Below, piece after piece: positions 20,746 through 31,270 of a stretch of 64,000 nt of DNA; position 1 is the stretch's first letter; the number at the start of each line of letters is the position of its first letter. The stretch comes from Trichodelitschia bisporula. Its lineage: Eukaryota; Ascomycota; Dothideomycetes; Phaeotrichales; Phaeotrichaceae. The notes under the pieces are model-generated. The model did no database searches, had not been told where the DNA came from, and saw nothing but the letters and a program-made list of their open reading frames with translations. The DNA lies in the NCBI GenBank assembly GCA_010356995.1, contig ML996687.1:1459148-1523147 (forward strand), given 5' to 3'. Made by a program: the position numbers and the translations under genes.

Positions 20746-21771
20746 ATGTCCGTCGAAGCCGCCAAACGCGCCGCCGCCCGCGCCGCCGTAGCTGCCCACT
20801 TCAGTCCCTCCTACACCTACGTCGGCATCGGTTCGGGAACAACAATAATCTACGTCGTCGACGCCATCAAAGACGCACTCGCCGCCTCCTCCCCGCGCGC
20901 CCGCCGCGCCAGCCTCGCAAAACCCACCTCCACCGCCCCCAGCATCAACCACCCGCACCTCTCCTCCAGCCCGAGCACCAGTGCCGTAGTCGCCGACTCC
21001 GAGCACGACCTGCCGCCACACCACACGATCCACTTCGTGCCCACGGGGTACCAGTCCCGACAGGTTATTCTAAAGGCGGGCCTGACGCCGACGCTGTTCG
21101 ATCACCTCCCTGATGCTGTGGTGTTGGATGTGGCGTTTGATGGCGCAGATGAGGTGGATGAGGAGTTGAACTGCATTAAGGGCGGGGGTGCGTGTCTCTT
21201 CCAGGAGAAGCTCGTGGCCGAGCGGGCACGGCGCTTCGTGTGTGTCGCTGGTGCGTTCCTTCCTCACCCTTTCCCCCGTGCCTTCCTTACCAGCCCTAAC
21301 CCCGCATCAGACTACCGCAAGTCCCAACCCCGCCTCCTAACCTCCTGGCCCACAATCCCCATCGAAGTCGCCCCCATCGCCGTCTCCCCCGTCCTGCGCT
21401 CCCTAAAAGCCCTCGGTTCCCCAGACCCCATCGTCCGCCCCGGCGCGCTCGACAAATCGGGCCCCCTGAAAACAGACCAAGACTTCTTCATCATCGACGC
21501 GCCCTTCCCGACCCTCCTGACCACCAAGGACGTATCCGCGGGCGCCAAGGGTGATGGCAGCGATGGGAAGTGGGAAGTCCAGGCGCTGAGCCGTGCGATC
21601 AAGGCGATCACGGGCGTGTTGGAGGTAGGCCTGTTTGCTGGGAGTGATGGGGATGAGATTGCGGCGAAGGGAGGGAAGGCAGGTGGACAGAAGCCCGTGG
21701 CCGTGTATTTTGGAATGGAGGATGGGAGTGTTGTAAAGCGGACGCAGGGGGGGGATGAGAAGCTGGCATAG
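20746..21771 (+). CDS. RKI1: Ribose-5-phosphate isomerase A
   Basis: Interconverts ribose-5-phosphate and ribulose-5-phosphate in the non-oxidative pentose phosphate pathway. Exon 1 20746-21250, intron 21251-21310 (60 bp, GTGCGT...CCTAAC...CAG), exon 2 21311-21771; 321 residues. The intron is a multiple of three and has no stop in frame, so it could be misread as coding; removing it gives the family joint FVCVADYRKSQPRLL. Active-site motifs: GIGSGTT (about 28-34), FDGADEVD and KGGGACLFQEKLV. A Ser/Pro/Ala-rich insertion of about 40 residues separates GSGTT from HFVPTGYQSRQ. I use the ATG at 20746; an in-frame ATG at 20563 would add a Pro/His-rich stretch that could be a targeting sequence, which I doubt. 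Confidence 0.95.
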   Translation: MSVEAAKRAAARAAVAAHFSPSYTYVGIGSGTTIIYVVDAIKDALAASSPRARRASLAKPTSTAPSINHPHLSSSPSTSAVVADSEHDLPPHHTIHFVPTGYQSRQVILKAGLTPTLFDHLPDAVVLDVAFDGADEVDEELNCIKGGGACLFQEKLVAERARRFVCVAGAFLPHPFPRAFLTSPNPASDYRKSQPRLLTSWPTIPIEVAPIAVSPVLRSLKALGSPDPIVRPGALDKSGPLKTDQDFFIIDAPFPTLLTTKDVSAGAKGDGSDGKWEVQALSRAIKAITGVLEVGLFAGSDGDEIAAKGGKAGGQKPVAVYFGMEDGSVVKRTQGGDEKLA

Positions 21772-21947
21772 GTGTGGTTGTATACCCATGAGGTCGGTAC
21801 GGTTGATAGACTAGAATGGAGTTTTGGGATGCGTGGACCCGCCGGGTGGCGCATGCGACGTGCCACCGTATCTCAATCCGATCGCGACAACCGCAGGCTG
21901 ACACCTTCCCCATTGAACACAAGGCTCGCACCAGCCTCGCCAAGCGC

Positions 21948-22045
21948 GGCACCTCATCCGAACCTACATTGGCATCAGCATCATTAAATTCGGTACGGCA
22001 CTTCATCCAAACCAGCCTCGGTGTCAGCATCATTAATCCGCTTCA
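21948..22045. repeat. Two-copy tandem repeat, ~49 bp
   Basis: Two imperfect copies begin GGCACCTCATCC (21948) and GGCACTTCATCC (21997) and both contain TCAGCATCATTAA. They sit in the 472-bp convergent stretch 21772-22243 between RKI1 and the next gene, which holds no gene that I can see. Confidence 0.7.
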
Positions 22046-22243
22046 TTACGCGCTTGCCTACAGATCCGACGCATCGCCTCCACCTTCAGCAACGTCGCAA
22101 ACAATGCCCATCAACAATGTCCATGCACATAACCTTGTCCCGATCCCCGCATCTAAAACGCAGGAAAAGAAGCAGTCACCAGCATCCTGAACCCATCCGA
22201 CCCTCGCTCATTAATCATCACCTCGGTCTCTCCCACTCCCCGT

Positions 22244-22871
22244 TTACAAGGCCACACCGAACAAACCCCCAAGCAGCACACACACACCCACAACACCCCA
22301 CTCCTTGCCCACACGCATAACCGCCGCCGCACTCTTCGCCGACGCACTCGCACTAGGGCTGCTCGTGCCAGAGGACGAACCGGTAGCGCTCGAACCCGAA
22401 GCAGACGCCGACGACGTACCGGAGGGACCCTTAATCCCCGCGGTTGCGTTCTTGCGGCCGCACAGGAAGGACTGGCAGAAGGTCTGACCGGCGAGATCGT
22501 TGGGGTGGGCGGCGGTGCACTGCGCAACCCAGTTGTCGCACTCGAGGGAGGGGAGCGTTTGCGCGTAGTCGCTGATGTTGGGCGTGTTGCCGGTCAGACA
22601 GGTGCAGGTGAAGGTGAGCTTGGTCTGGAGGGGGAGATTAGTATTTGGGGGGATGGGATGGGGTGGGGGGACGTACCGAGTCGCAGGTGTTCTCCTTCGT
22701 CTGGCCGTTGCAAACCTCGGGGCAGGTGTTCGTCTGAGCGCGGCACCACGACGCGCGCGTAGGACCGTCAACGCTGTTCGGCTCGATGTTGCAGCAGGAT
22801 GTGAAGTTTGACTGGGCGGTGGTGGCACCGATGAGGGCCGCGCAGCCGACGAGGAAGGTTGAGAAGCGCAT
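22244..22871 (-). CDS. Small cysteine-rich secreted protein, probably GPI-anchored
   Basis: Exon 1 22871-22677, intron 22625-22676 (52 bp, GTACGT...ACTAATC...CAG), exon 2 22624-22244; 191 residues. The signal peptide is MRFSTFLVGCAALIGATTA. The ectodomain has about ten cysteines, with TSCCNIEPNSVDGPTRASWC, NTCPEVCNG, then TFTCTCLTGN and FCQSFLCGRKN. A Ser/Thr/Ala-rich stalk follows, and a hydrophobic C-terminal tail ending GVCVLLGGLFGVAL fits a GPI signal. The pattern resembles a common Pezizomycotina family of small GPI proteins (I recall it as DUF7707; from memory, not checked). It is not a classical eight-Cys CFEM domain as far as I can tell. The splice is supported by frame and by continuation of the Cys pattern. 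Confidence 0.88.
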
Positions 22872-24074
22872 TGTGAGTTGTGGTATGGATAACTGGTTGC
22901 GGGGGGTTAGGTTAGAAGGATTTGGGGGGTGTGGTTTTTTTTTGGGTTCGTGAGAGGTGAGGATTGGGGATTGGGAGGGGGCGTGGAGCTGTGGTGCGCG
23001 ACGGCCCGTGATAAAGAGCTTCGTTGCGCCGCAGAGCTACCGTTGCTGCTGCAGCTTGTGCCGCCAAGCCGCGTACCCAGGAGGCGGGCGAGGCGCGGGA
23101 TTGGATGGGGTGGGGGGCTGGGGAATGCAGATTGGCGGCTTACCTTGGTTTTTAGAGGCGGCTGGTGGTGTGGGATGCAGAAGCTTGGTTTTTTTGTACG
23201 CTTGCTTTGCAGGAGGCGGGGGAGTGAGGAGGTAGGGAAACGTTTGGCGGGGGAGAGTGAGATGCGGGTTTGGGTGGAGATGGGGGGTGGTGGGAGAGAA
23301 GAAGAAGAACAAGAAGAATCTCGCGAACCTCGGAGTGGGGGGGGGGGAATGCAGGAACTTTATGCCACTGAACAAAAGTGGCAGAAAGCGCAAAGCGAAC
23401 CGCCCGCCGGTTATCCTTCACTAGCTCCGAGAATCAAAGGCAAGGCGCATTGACTCTGGCCAGCGGAAATTGGCCCTTGCTTTGCTTGCTTGAGTCGTTC
23501 TGGGAAGCGGAAAGCGGAAAGTTGAATTGGAAGTGGAAGTTGGAGATCCGAAGCAGCAAGCGATGCCCACCCAGCAGAACGATGCAGGTTGCGCCTCTTT
23601 TTTCCTCTTCCCTCCATTTGTTTGCCATTTCTCTCCTCCTCAACAACCAGCCCTTTCTGCTTCCGTGCATGCTTATCGGCGCTGAGGCCGCGTATTGCCC
23701 CGAGCTGGCTTGCGACACTAGTCCCGTTTGTGGATAATTGCCCGCCGGCGCAACAACAGGATGGAGTCGTCTGATCTCACGATGTTGAGGGTGCCCAGCA
23801 ATAATGCGGTTCTTGAGGCTTTACAGACGCGTTGACTACGACACTTGGCCTGCCTTGCATCGGAGCACATGCGTCTCGGCATTCTCTATCCGCGGACACC
23901 TCATACTCGTACCTTTTTGTCGCCGATGGAACTGAATTGCGTTTGCCCTCCATAACTACCCCGTGAATGTTTAATTCCATCTCAACCACCACCAAGCTCC
24001 TGCAATCTGCTCATCCGCAAGACCTCTCCTCCTCATTGAACCTTCCCACCACTCCGTCAACCTCAGTCTCTCCC
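22872..24074. other. Intergenic, purine-rich
   Basis: 1.2 kb upstream of the small secreted protein. It is strongly G/A-rich on the plus strand from 22900 to 23350. I find no frame that looks conserved. Probable promoter sequence. Confidence 0.45.
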
Positions 24075-24419
24075 TCACTCCCCGAAATCCGGTGCACATT
24101 CAGCTGACTTCATCCCCATCGCCGCCGCCCCGCCGTTCGACGCGTCGCACTCGATCTCGAACCCCACCCACTGACGCGAATCAAGCTTTCCCGCCAAGCC
24201 CCTATCATGCACCACCATGATAGGCGCCCATGCAATTGGTCCAGGAACGCCTACCGTCGCAGCGAATGACACCCGCCTCCGCTTAACGTTGTTAAACCGC
24301 CACAGTTTGAACTTCGTCAACCGTCGCGGGTGTTGCTGGAGCCACGTCCGCTGGAACTGCTGTTGGCTCGGCGCAGGCAGCGTACGGATGTAGAAACCGG
24401 AGTTCCACCGCTTGTCCAT
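24075..24419 (-). CDS. Possible small protein or C-terminal exon, unknown
   Basis: A minus-strand frame with natural-looking composition: WNSGFYIRTLPAPSQQQF, RRLTKFKLWRFNNVKRRR and IAWAPIMVVHDRGLAG, then an acidic end. The first ATG in the frame is at 24419 (114 residues); the frame is open further upstream with KLTPQWYPVRAELD, so the true N-terminus may lie in a spliced exon I could not find. Mixed aromatic and basic residues make it look more like a protein than the shadow frames around it, but I do not recognise it. No signal peptide or membrane span. Confidence 0.3.
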   Translation of the reverse strand: MDKRWNSGFYIRTLPAPSQQQFQRTWLQQHPRRLTKFKLWRFNNVKRRRVSFAATVGVPGPIAWAPIMVVHDRGLAGKLDSRQWVGFEIECDASNGGAAAMGMKSAECAPDFGE

Positions 24420-24873
24420 GTCGAGCTCCGCGCGAACAGGATACCATTGTGGCGTCAATTTGCGATGACGGCAACCGCGCGAACGGCGTCGCTATCACTA
24501 GCCCATCTCTGCGAAATTTGTGGCGCAGACCACGACGCCGGGCGTGCGCCTGTTTGTGATGTCGGCAGCGTTGCTTTGGCAGCGGCCGATCGCCGCACGT
24601 GGCTGGGAATCAAAGCACACCGCCGCCCCGCTGCATGCCTTACCATCGGGCAAAGTTCGTCCTCGCGTCGACCCGAGTTTAGCGTCTGCCGCTTCCTTTT
24701 CCGGATGTCTCTGCTCTTTTGGTTCGGGAGTTTAGCGTCCACTTCCCGCTGTTAACGCCCGGCCCGACGCGAGCCAATCTCCCCTCCTCCGACTTCTGCG
24801 CACCCGGTCTGCATACTGTACTTCCGTATGCATGTGGGTTACGAGTCTGCGGTTTTGGAGCATCAAGTGGACA
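24420..24873. other. Intergenic upstream of tRNA-Lys
   Basis: About 450 bp with no supported gene; may hold a missing 5' exon of the frame at 24075-24419 and the upstream region of the tRNA gene. Confidence 0.35.
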
Positions 24874-24958
24874 GCCTGGGTAGCTCAATCGGTAGAGCGT
24901 GTGACTCTTACACCAAGGGATTATCTCAAGGTCGCGGGTTCGAGCCCCGCCTCGGGCT
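24874..24958 (+). tRNA. tRNA-Lys (anticodon CTT) with intron
   Basis: Acceptor stem GCCTGGG pairs with CTCGGGC (two G-U pairs), discriminator T at 24958. D-arm GCTC...GAGC, T-arm GCGGG-TTCGAGC-CCCGC. The anticodon CTT is at 24907-24909, followed by A and a 12-nt intron (about 24911-24922) in the usual position one base after the anticodon. After splicing the anticodon stem TGTGA/TCTCA has one T-T mismatch (positions 29-41). The T-run at about 25053-25060 could serve as a Pol III terminator, though it is some 95 bp away. Confidence 0.93.
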
Positions 24959-25917
24959 GGAGTTGTGTGCGGTTCTCTTGATGCCTGAAAGGTCCGTTAA
25001 GGGACCGCAGCGGGTGCATGCGTGTAGCATGTGAAGTAGAGCTTTACACGACTGTCTTTTTTTTGCAGTTTTGAGGCAATTGCAGGGGAGTCAGTGACGA
25101 CTGGGGAAGTGAGAAAGTTGCTGATGGAGTCGAGGACGTACGCTTTAAGGATCTTTCTGTGGGCGAAGAGTGTTAAGTAGAGAATGTGCTCACGAATTTT
25201 GCAGATTTTGCTCCTTCCATTTTGACCTCTGAGTGACGTCAGTTCTGTCCCGCGGCCACGCATTTGAATTCTCACTTCGCCTCTCATGAATAAACTCAAT
25301 GCCTCTACTTCTTGTTCATGAAGGGTAGGGGGGTACTGAGGTTGAACCGGCACGTCAGCCTACGCTTCGAGACGCTATATACCCACGATACACGCAGCCC
25401 ATGGCGCCTACACTGCGTGAAGCTGGTAATCGCACCATCCATCCCGCTTGGTTTATTTTGAGAAAAGTTTCTTCTCGTACGAGAGCTCGTCATCCGCACA
25501 GTTATCCGAGGTCTCCCAGTACTTAGGGCGAGCAGAGCCGACGAAGAATGGAGCAAAACACCGAGCATGATGTGAACTTAAGGAAGGGGCATTGGTGTCC
25601 CTGGAAGGAACTTTCTTACTGAGGAAGTGACATATGGCAAGACTGGAAGGAACGCTGGGTAAGCTCGGAAGGAGCATACGTAGCAAGCATGATAAGTAGA
25701 CTTGACTACCCTGCCGCTCACCTTTTTTGTTCTTTGTCGTCGATTTTACTCTCAATCATGCACTTGTTTTGCACACGAGCCGCAGTGACGCTTCCATGTG
25801 AGGATTTTATGACCAGCTGTCTCCAGCTGCAAATCAACCCTCACAGCGGGTCACTTCTTCCTCCTAGTCCTCATGTGGCATAGAAGCGGGATTCCCACGC
25901 CGTCTCGATCATCACGA
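24959..25917. other. Intergenic with GCTCCTTCC-type motifs
   Basis: No gene seen. Minus-strand copies of GCTCCTTCC or close variants (GTTCCTTCC, GCCCCTTCC) cluster at about 25560-25690, and one plus-strand copy lies near 25205. The cluster is adjacent to array B, as a similar cluster is to array A. Confidence 0.5.
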
Positions 25918-26175
25918 CTGCCCGGGAAGTCGGGTAACCGTCTACTTTCACAGCTGAGTACTAAAGCGCTTTTAAAGCCGGACAACTGACCACTGCTAGA
26001 GATCGGGTAACCGAGACCATCCAGAAGCCGTCCTGCCGCATCGTCGGGAAACGGGATGACCGAGCAGATACGGGGGCCGGGTAACCTAGTTCTTCCAGGA
26101 TCGGGTAACTGAGTCCGTACGGAACCGGGTGATACGAACCCGTCCAAAGCCAGGCAACCAGCCATCCCTCTTCGC
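25918..26175 (-). repeat. Periodic TTACCCG array B, ~24-bp spacing
   Basis: On the plus strand the reverse core CGGGTAA starts at 25931, 26004, 26078 and 26102, with CGGGTGA at 26126. The steps are 73, 74, 24 and 24 bp, i.e. one or three 24-bp units, so the register survives through degenerate units in between. The wider unit matches array A (RGTTACCCGRY plus a variable spacer). It reads on the minus strand and begins about 10 bp after the stop codon of the GT2 gene, also on minus. Confidence 0.82.
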
Positions 26176-26185
26176 CGCTCGCCCT

Positions 26186-27693
26186 CTACTTCTGAATCAC
26201 ATAAAACCCACCAACCTCGACCAACAACGCACTCACCGCCGCGAAACTCCCAAGCCACCCCACGAGCGGCCCAATCACCAGCCCCAACAAGCAATGCCGC
26301 ACCACCGTTCCCCACGGCAGACCCGCATCATAATCCTGTACAAGCACCCCCCATGCCATTCCCGCGAGACTGAACCCGTTCTCAAGACACAGCATCAGCA
26401 ACAGCCACCAGGGCAAGCGGCGCGGCCCACCCGAGGCCAGAAAATAGAGCCGTCTGTAGCCGTTAGCTCGCGGCGAGATAAAGGAGGGAGGAAGTACAAA
26501 AGTCCTTCAGCCAGTCCCCAAGCCCACGTCAGGATATACACCCGCGCGCACACCTCGCCCATGCTCCACAGCCCCGCCGCCCAGCGCCGACGCTGGCGCA
26601 CGAAATCCGCTAGGCTGGTGGGAGGCTGCTCCCGCGCGATGGCGGGGATCCAGCCTAGCTTGTAGCCGCGCTTCTGGGCTTCAACACCAAACCAATAGTC
26701 CTCGGCCAAACAGCCGGTCTCCCACCCTATCTCGCACTCCGCCCCGCCCCGGACAAGCAACCAACTCCCATGCAAGCCCCACACGCTGCGCCCCGCCCAT
26801 ACGCATTGCCAACTGTACCGGCCCCAGTCCTCGCCTGCCCTGGCGCAGTCTGCTACAGTCCATAGCGACGACGACCAGTGCGCGTACGCGTTGTATTGCA
26901 GCACACCCTGCGCCATGTCGACCTCACCCCGGGCCGCGACCGCGCGTGCCGCCGCCAGCGCGTGGGCGTCCAGTACCGTTTCTTCGTCGAGGTGTAGGAT
27001 CCAGTCGTCCGCGCCGGGTCGGGTGACGGAGAGGAAGAAGGAAAGTGCACGGGCTTTGTGCTGCGCAACAGGGGGGAGGTAGGTGTCCGGGATGACGTGG
27101 AGGGTTATGTACGGGTGGGAGGTGAGCGCGTGGAAGCGCCCCGTTGTACCCGGTTCCGTCACGATGTGCAGTTCCGCGGGGAGGATGGATGATTGAGCTG
27201 CTGAGAGGGACGGGAGGAGCGCGGCGACGGAGCGGTGCACGGCACTGGCATTGCGCCCGCGCGTGACGAGGCAGAGGAGGAGGCGTGGGGGTGGTTCCGC
27301 TGGCTTCTCGGTCGGAGTACACTTTTCGGCCGGGCCGGACTTCGTGGCTAGAGGCTGCCCCGCGACCTCCAGGTTCAGCGGTAGGAGTAAGCAAGCACAG
27401 TTCACCCAGCCCAACCAGCGGGCGGGCACGATGGCGGCGAGCAGGAGGACGATATCGAGGCGTGATGCTGGGATGGGCGTGCCGAGGTGCGGGAGGGCGT
27501 AGGTGAGCAGCGTGATGAGCGTGGCGAGGGTCAGGATGAAGGGTCGGAGGTAGCGTGCTGCGAGGTTGAGAGTGGCCTGCGTGTCGAAGGGTTTGCGGGG
27601 CGTGTCGTAGACGGTGCGGCAGAGCGTGGGCTTGCGTCTGCGGCGGGGGATGGTGAGGCCGGGGGCGGGGAGGTAGAGAATGGAGGTGAGCAT
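26186..27693 (-). CDS. Membrane GT2 glycosyltransferase, egghead/BRE-3-like
   Basis: Exon 1 27693-26498, intron 26454-26497 (44 bp, GTACTT...GCTAACG...CAG), exon 2 26453-26186; 487 residues. Hydrophobic spans lie near residues 51-68 and 80-106, with more after residue 385. The catalytic GT-A part shows HLDEET (234-239), EDYWFG (331-336) and QRRRW (367-371), the metal, acid and acceptor-site motifs of processive-type family 2 enzymes. HLDEET is the form seen in animal egghead/BRE-3 beta-1,4-mannosyltransferases, so a glycolipid or polysaccharide mannosyltransferase is plausible; the donor cannot be read from sequence. Splicing joins LYFLASGGPRRLPWWLLLML to the C-terminal membrane region. Array B starts just after the stop. 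Confidence 0.88.
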
Positions 27694-28283
27694 TGTAATG
27701 GAGGGAGGGAACTGTGGGGGGAAAGCAGCGGAGCACGAAGGCTGCTGGGTCCCGAGTGGTGATACTTATTCGCTGGCGGTGCAGACTCGAGAGATGCATG
27801 TCTCGATACTGCATGTCTTATTTGGCGGCGGCGATCGCGGATCGGCAGAGGGGAGATGGCTCCGAGACCGAGACTGCGGCCTGCATGTGTATTAGCAGAA
27901 TGCATCCCGATAAGTCGCCGGGAATACATGGCCTCGATTGAAAGAGACAGTCGAGTGCAGAGTTGAGGTCGAAGCCTTGCGTCGGCGTAGTCCAGCCAGC
28001 CAAGGGGGCTAGCCTTGCGACGAAGTGCCCAGCAAAATCCATGGGAGGCATCCCCGGTCGGCATATCTGATCGCAGCCACCAATCACAGCATTCGCCCAG
28101 CATCACCACCAGATCCAAAGATCCAACATGCAGATCCATCACGCGCCGATCCTCAAGCGCCGATCCTCGATTCGATTCATCTACTTTTTTTTTACCGTCC
28201 AAAATCAGAGCACCCAGCATATAGCATATTCATACAACGAAGCTTACAAGGCATACACAAGCAAACAAGCAACACATGCACCT
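27694..28283. other. GT2 promoter / ERJ5 3' flank
   Basis: 590 bp between two minus-strand genes. No gene or strong repeat seen. Confidence 0.4.
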
Positions 28284-29707
28284 CTACCCCCGCTGCCCCC
28301 TCGCCTTCGCCTTCCGCCGCCGAACCTCGGCGTTGGCATTCGGCGCCGCCGCACCATCTAGCGCCGCGTCCTCCTCGTCTTCAGGCACGTCCGCGTACAC
28401 CGGCTCCTCCACGTTCTGGCCGAGCAGGCGGCCGACGGTGCTGCGGTACATGAGGCCGGGTAGCTTGAACAGCACGGTGTCGCGGATGGTCGGCTGAGAG
28501 ATTTCGTTTTCCTGATCCGCGTTAGCATAATCCTTTACATGGTCCTATGGTTCAAGGGCTCCCGAAAATGCCATGTCGCCTCAACCCTGCCAGACTCTTG
28601 CAGGAGGGGGATGACATGACCTTTTCAGGTCGCTCTTGGCGGTACGTACATCAAGCAGAAACTCATGCGTCTGCCCATCCTGCGTCTCCTCCTCGAGGAA
28701 CACATTCCCAACGCTGTCCACAATGAGCACCTTCCCGTTCTGCGCAGTGACGCGCTTCTTCGCGCCCTGCGGTCCGGTAGCAGGGGCCTCGGTCTCGACG
28801 GGCGTGCTGCTGCCCTCTTTCTTCGCCGCCGCTGACTTGCGCGGGTTCTTGGCGGCCTTGCGGCTCTCGCGCTCCTGCAGGCGCTTCTGCCGGCGATTCC
28901 ACGCAACCGCCTCGCCCTCGCTCGCCGGCGGGGTGTCGTAGCCCGTCGCAGCTGCAGAGGTAGCGTCGACGCCCGGGATACCCGCAATGCCGCTCTCGTC
29001 GCCCCACGCCATGCGGCGCGCATTGCGGATATACGCAGACACAAACGAGCGCTGACGGCGCCAGGAAACGTACAGCGCCGCATAATGCGCCACACCGCCC
29101 ATGACCACAACGAGCCCGATCAGCACACTCCCAATCCCCGGGCGGAAACGCTCATAATAATACCCCGTGCCGCGCCAAGCCGGAAACCCATGCTTGAGAA
29201 AGTAATCATAGCGCTCCCTATTCTCGCCGCGGAGCACATTGGCCACGGCGCTGAGGCGCGCGTACCTATCTTCGGCGGCCTTGTGGGCGGCGGCAATTTC
29301 GCGTTGGGTGGGTTTCTTGTGCACGATGGGTTTGCCGGTAGGTTTTTGGCCGGGGGGAGGTTTACCGTAGTTGGCGATGAAGGATTGGCGGGCTTTGTCT
29401 GGGTGCAGGCGGGCGGAGAGACGCCGGTAGGCGCGGTTTATGTCGTCTTGCGATGCGGAGGGCGGGACGCCGATGAAGGTGTAGAAGGTGCTGTTTGGGC
29501 CCTGGTCGGCTTTGAGGGCGTCGTTGAGTTGGAAGATTTCGTGGTCTGGGAGGGGGGGGAGGGTTAGCTGACGAATCTACAATGGCACACCTACAATTGC
29601 ACCGGGGTACAGTCGAGGACACGAAGTGACGTACCTTCTTTGGTCCACGCAGCCGTGAACGAGGTGAAGAACACCAGAACGGCGGTGAGAAAGGCCAGGG
29701 ACTTCAT
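28284..29707 (-). CDS. ERJ5: ER membrane J-protein Erj5
   Basis: Type I ER membrane Hsp40 co-chaperone supporting protein folding with Kar2/BiP. Exon 1 29707-29635, intron 1 29546-29634 (89 bp, GTACGT...GCTAACC...CAG), exon 2 29545-28650, intron 2 28512-28649 (138 bp, GTACGT...GCTAACG...CAG), exon 3 28511-28284; 398 residues. The signal peptide is MKSLAFLTAVLVFFTSFTAA. The J domain (about 43-130) has the HPD motif at 72-74 within YRRLSARLHPDKA, and is stretched by a basic insert after HPD. The membrane span is about GIGSVLIGLVVVMGGVAHYA, followed by a cytosolic tail with KVLIVDSVGNVFLEEE. Exon 3 carries the family C-terminus ENEISQPTIRDTVLFKLPG. It is divergent from YIP3. Confidence 0.94.
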
Positions 29708-30710
29708 CTTGACGGCTTCTGGCGACGGCTCTTCTCAACGGGTTCTCCTTCTCTTTCCCTGCCGAATTGCGGTTCCTGTGATCCGCAGCGGGGTTGGTGG
29801 GAAAGTCAAGAAAGGCTGTGAGCAAAGCAGAGAGCAGAGAATGGCAAACTAGAGGAGTGGTTTATGCAGGACCGGGCGAACTTGAGGCTGTCTGTACGTG
29901 GGTCGACGTGGCAGCAACAGCTGGAAGACCAATGGGAAGAGTGCAGATGGTGAGACTTTAGACCATAGCGTCTTGTATAAAGCGGAGGCGGGGTGGAAGG
30001 GAAGAGGACAGGTTTATGTGAGGAGCAGCTCTTCTCGTCCTTGTTGGTGACGAAGTGATGATGAGCTGACAAGAGAAGGGGGAGAAGTTTTTATTCTCCT
30101 CTCCTTTCAACTCAATCAATTTTGAAGTCGACACGGGGAAGAAGATATTGCGGTGTTGGCGCGCACAAGTTCCAACGCCAAAAAGCCTCTCTCACTCTCC
30201 CCCCCCCTCCCGTTGCCCCCGTCCCGACTCCGCTTGACACTTGACGAACAGGGGGCAAAAGTGTTGGCTCAGCTGAAAGAAGAGAGCGCGAGAGAGACAG
30301 AAAGGCAGAAAGTGGAAGCCTAACCATCCTTCTTTTCTCTACAAAACCTTTGCAACAACATCAGCTGCACAATTCCCCTTCGTCGACTTCATTCAAGGAT
30401 CCATCACTTCGACATCGCCTTATCTTTCATTTTCTACTCCTTCTCCTCTACGTGCTCTCATTATCCAACACTCTAAGGTTCGTAGCTCATTCTGTGCACT
30501 TCTCTCCCCCAAACAAGCAACGTTGCCAGTTGGACCAACACTATCCATCTATCTCTGGCACCTACACCGTCTCGTCTCGTCCAAAGGCTAATCAGGAAGC
30601 ACCTACCAACAGTTTTCCGCCCAAAAGTTCGCCACCAACAGCTTCCATCCGTCCACTATAATAACCCTACACCCCACCCAGCTCCCTGCACTCCTTCTCA
30701 CATCCCGGCA
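29708..30710. promoter_or_regulatory. Divergent region, ERJ5 / YIP3
   Basis: 1.0 kb between two starts of secretory-pathway genes. It is pyrimidine-rich near YIP3, as is usual for a fungal leader. No defined element seen. Confidence 0.45.
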
Positions 30711-31244
30711 ATGCCTCCGTCGGTGAACATACCCATCGAGGCGCTGACCTCGCGCTTCAACCTGTCGGGCCGCTTCGAGAATGTGCGGTCAACATCCCTG
30801 GCGACGCGCTTCGCCAACCTGCGTCCGATCAGCGAGTTCTTCGACTTCAAGCGGTTGTCGAAGCCGCAGAACTTTGGCGAGGCTCAGTCACGCGTCAACT
30901 ACAACCTCGGATACTTCTCCAGCAACTATGCGGCTGTGTTCGTGATGCTCAGCATCTACAGCTTGCTGACGAACCTGACGCTGCTGTTTGTCATCTTCCT
31001 CGTGGTCGGCGGCATGTGGGGCATCGGAAAACTCGGCGGTCAGGACCTCGACATCATGGGGTTCCGTGCCACAACCTCGCAGCTCTACACGGGTCTGCTA
31101 TGCGTCGCCATTCCGCTCACCTTCATCTCCTCACCCTTCACAACCCTGCTGTGGCTCATTGGCGCGAGCGGCGTGACCATCATCGGCCACGCATCCTTCA
31201 TGGACAAGCCCATCGAGTCAGCTTTTTCCGAGGAGGCGGTCTAG
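30711..31244 (+). CDS. YIP3: PRA1-family prenylated Rab acceptor (Yip3)
   Basis: Integral Golgi/ER membrane protein of vesicle trafficking that binds prenylated Rab GTPases. Single exon of 177 residues, the normal length (yeast 176). The family block SRVNYNLGYFSSNYAAVFV (about 61-79) leads into the first hydrophobic hairpin (about 72-102); a second hairpin is at about 125-158 with VAIPLTFISSPFTTLLWLIG. The C-terminus GHASFMDKPIESAFSEEAV is typical, and the Glu-Glu end agrees with known ER-export signals in the family. The next gene starts only 26 bp after the stop. Confidence 0.95.
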   Translation: MPPSVNIPIEALTSRFNLSGRFENVRSTSLATRFANLRPISEFFDFKRLSKPQNFGEAQSRVNYNLGYFSSNYAAVFVMLSIYSLLTNLTLLFVIFLVVGGMWGIGKLGGQDLDIMGFRATTSQLYTGLLCVAIPLTFISSPFTTLLWLIGASGVTIIGHASFMDKPIESAFSEEAV

Positions 31245-31270
31245 GTGGTCGGCCGCGAACTCCACAATAT

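Noticed and set aside
31016-31270. Frameshift fusion of YIP3 with the downstream frame
   Set aside because: Yip3 has its full normal length and C-terminus, and I see no slippery site; the upstream open part looks like a shadow frame.
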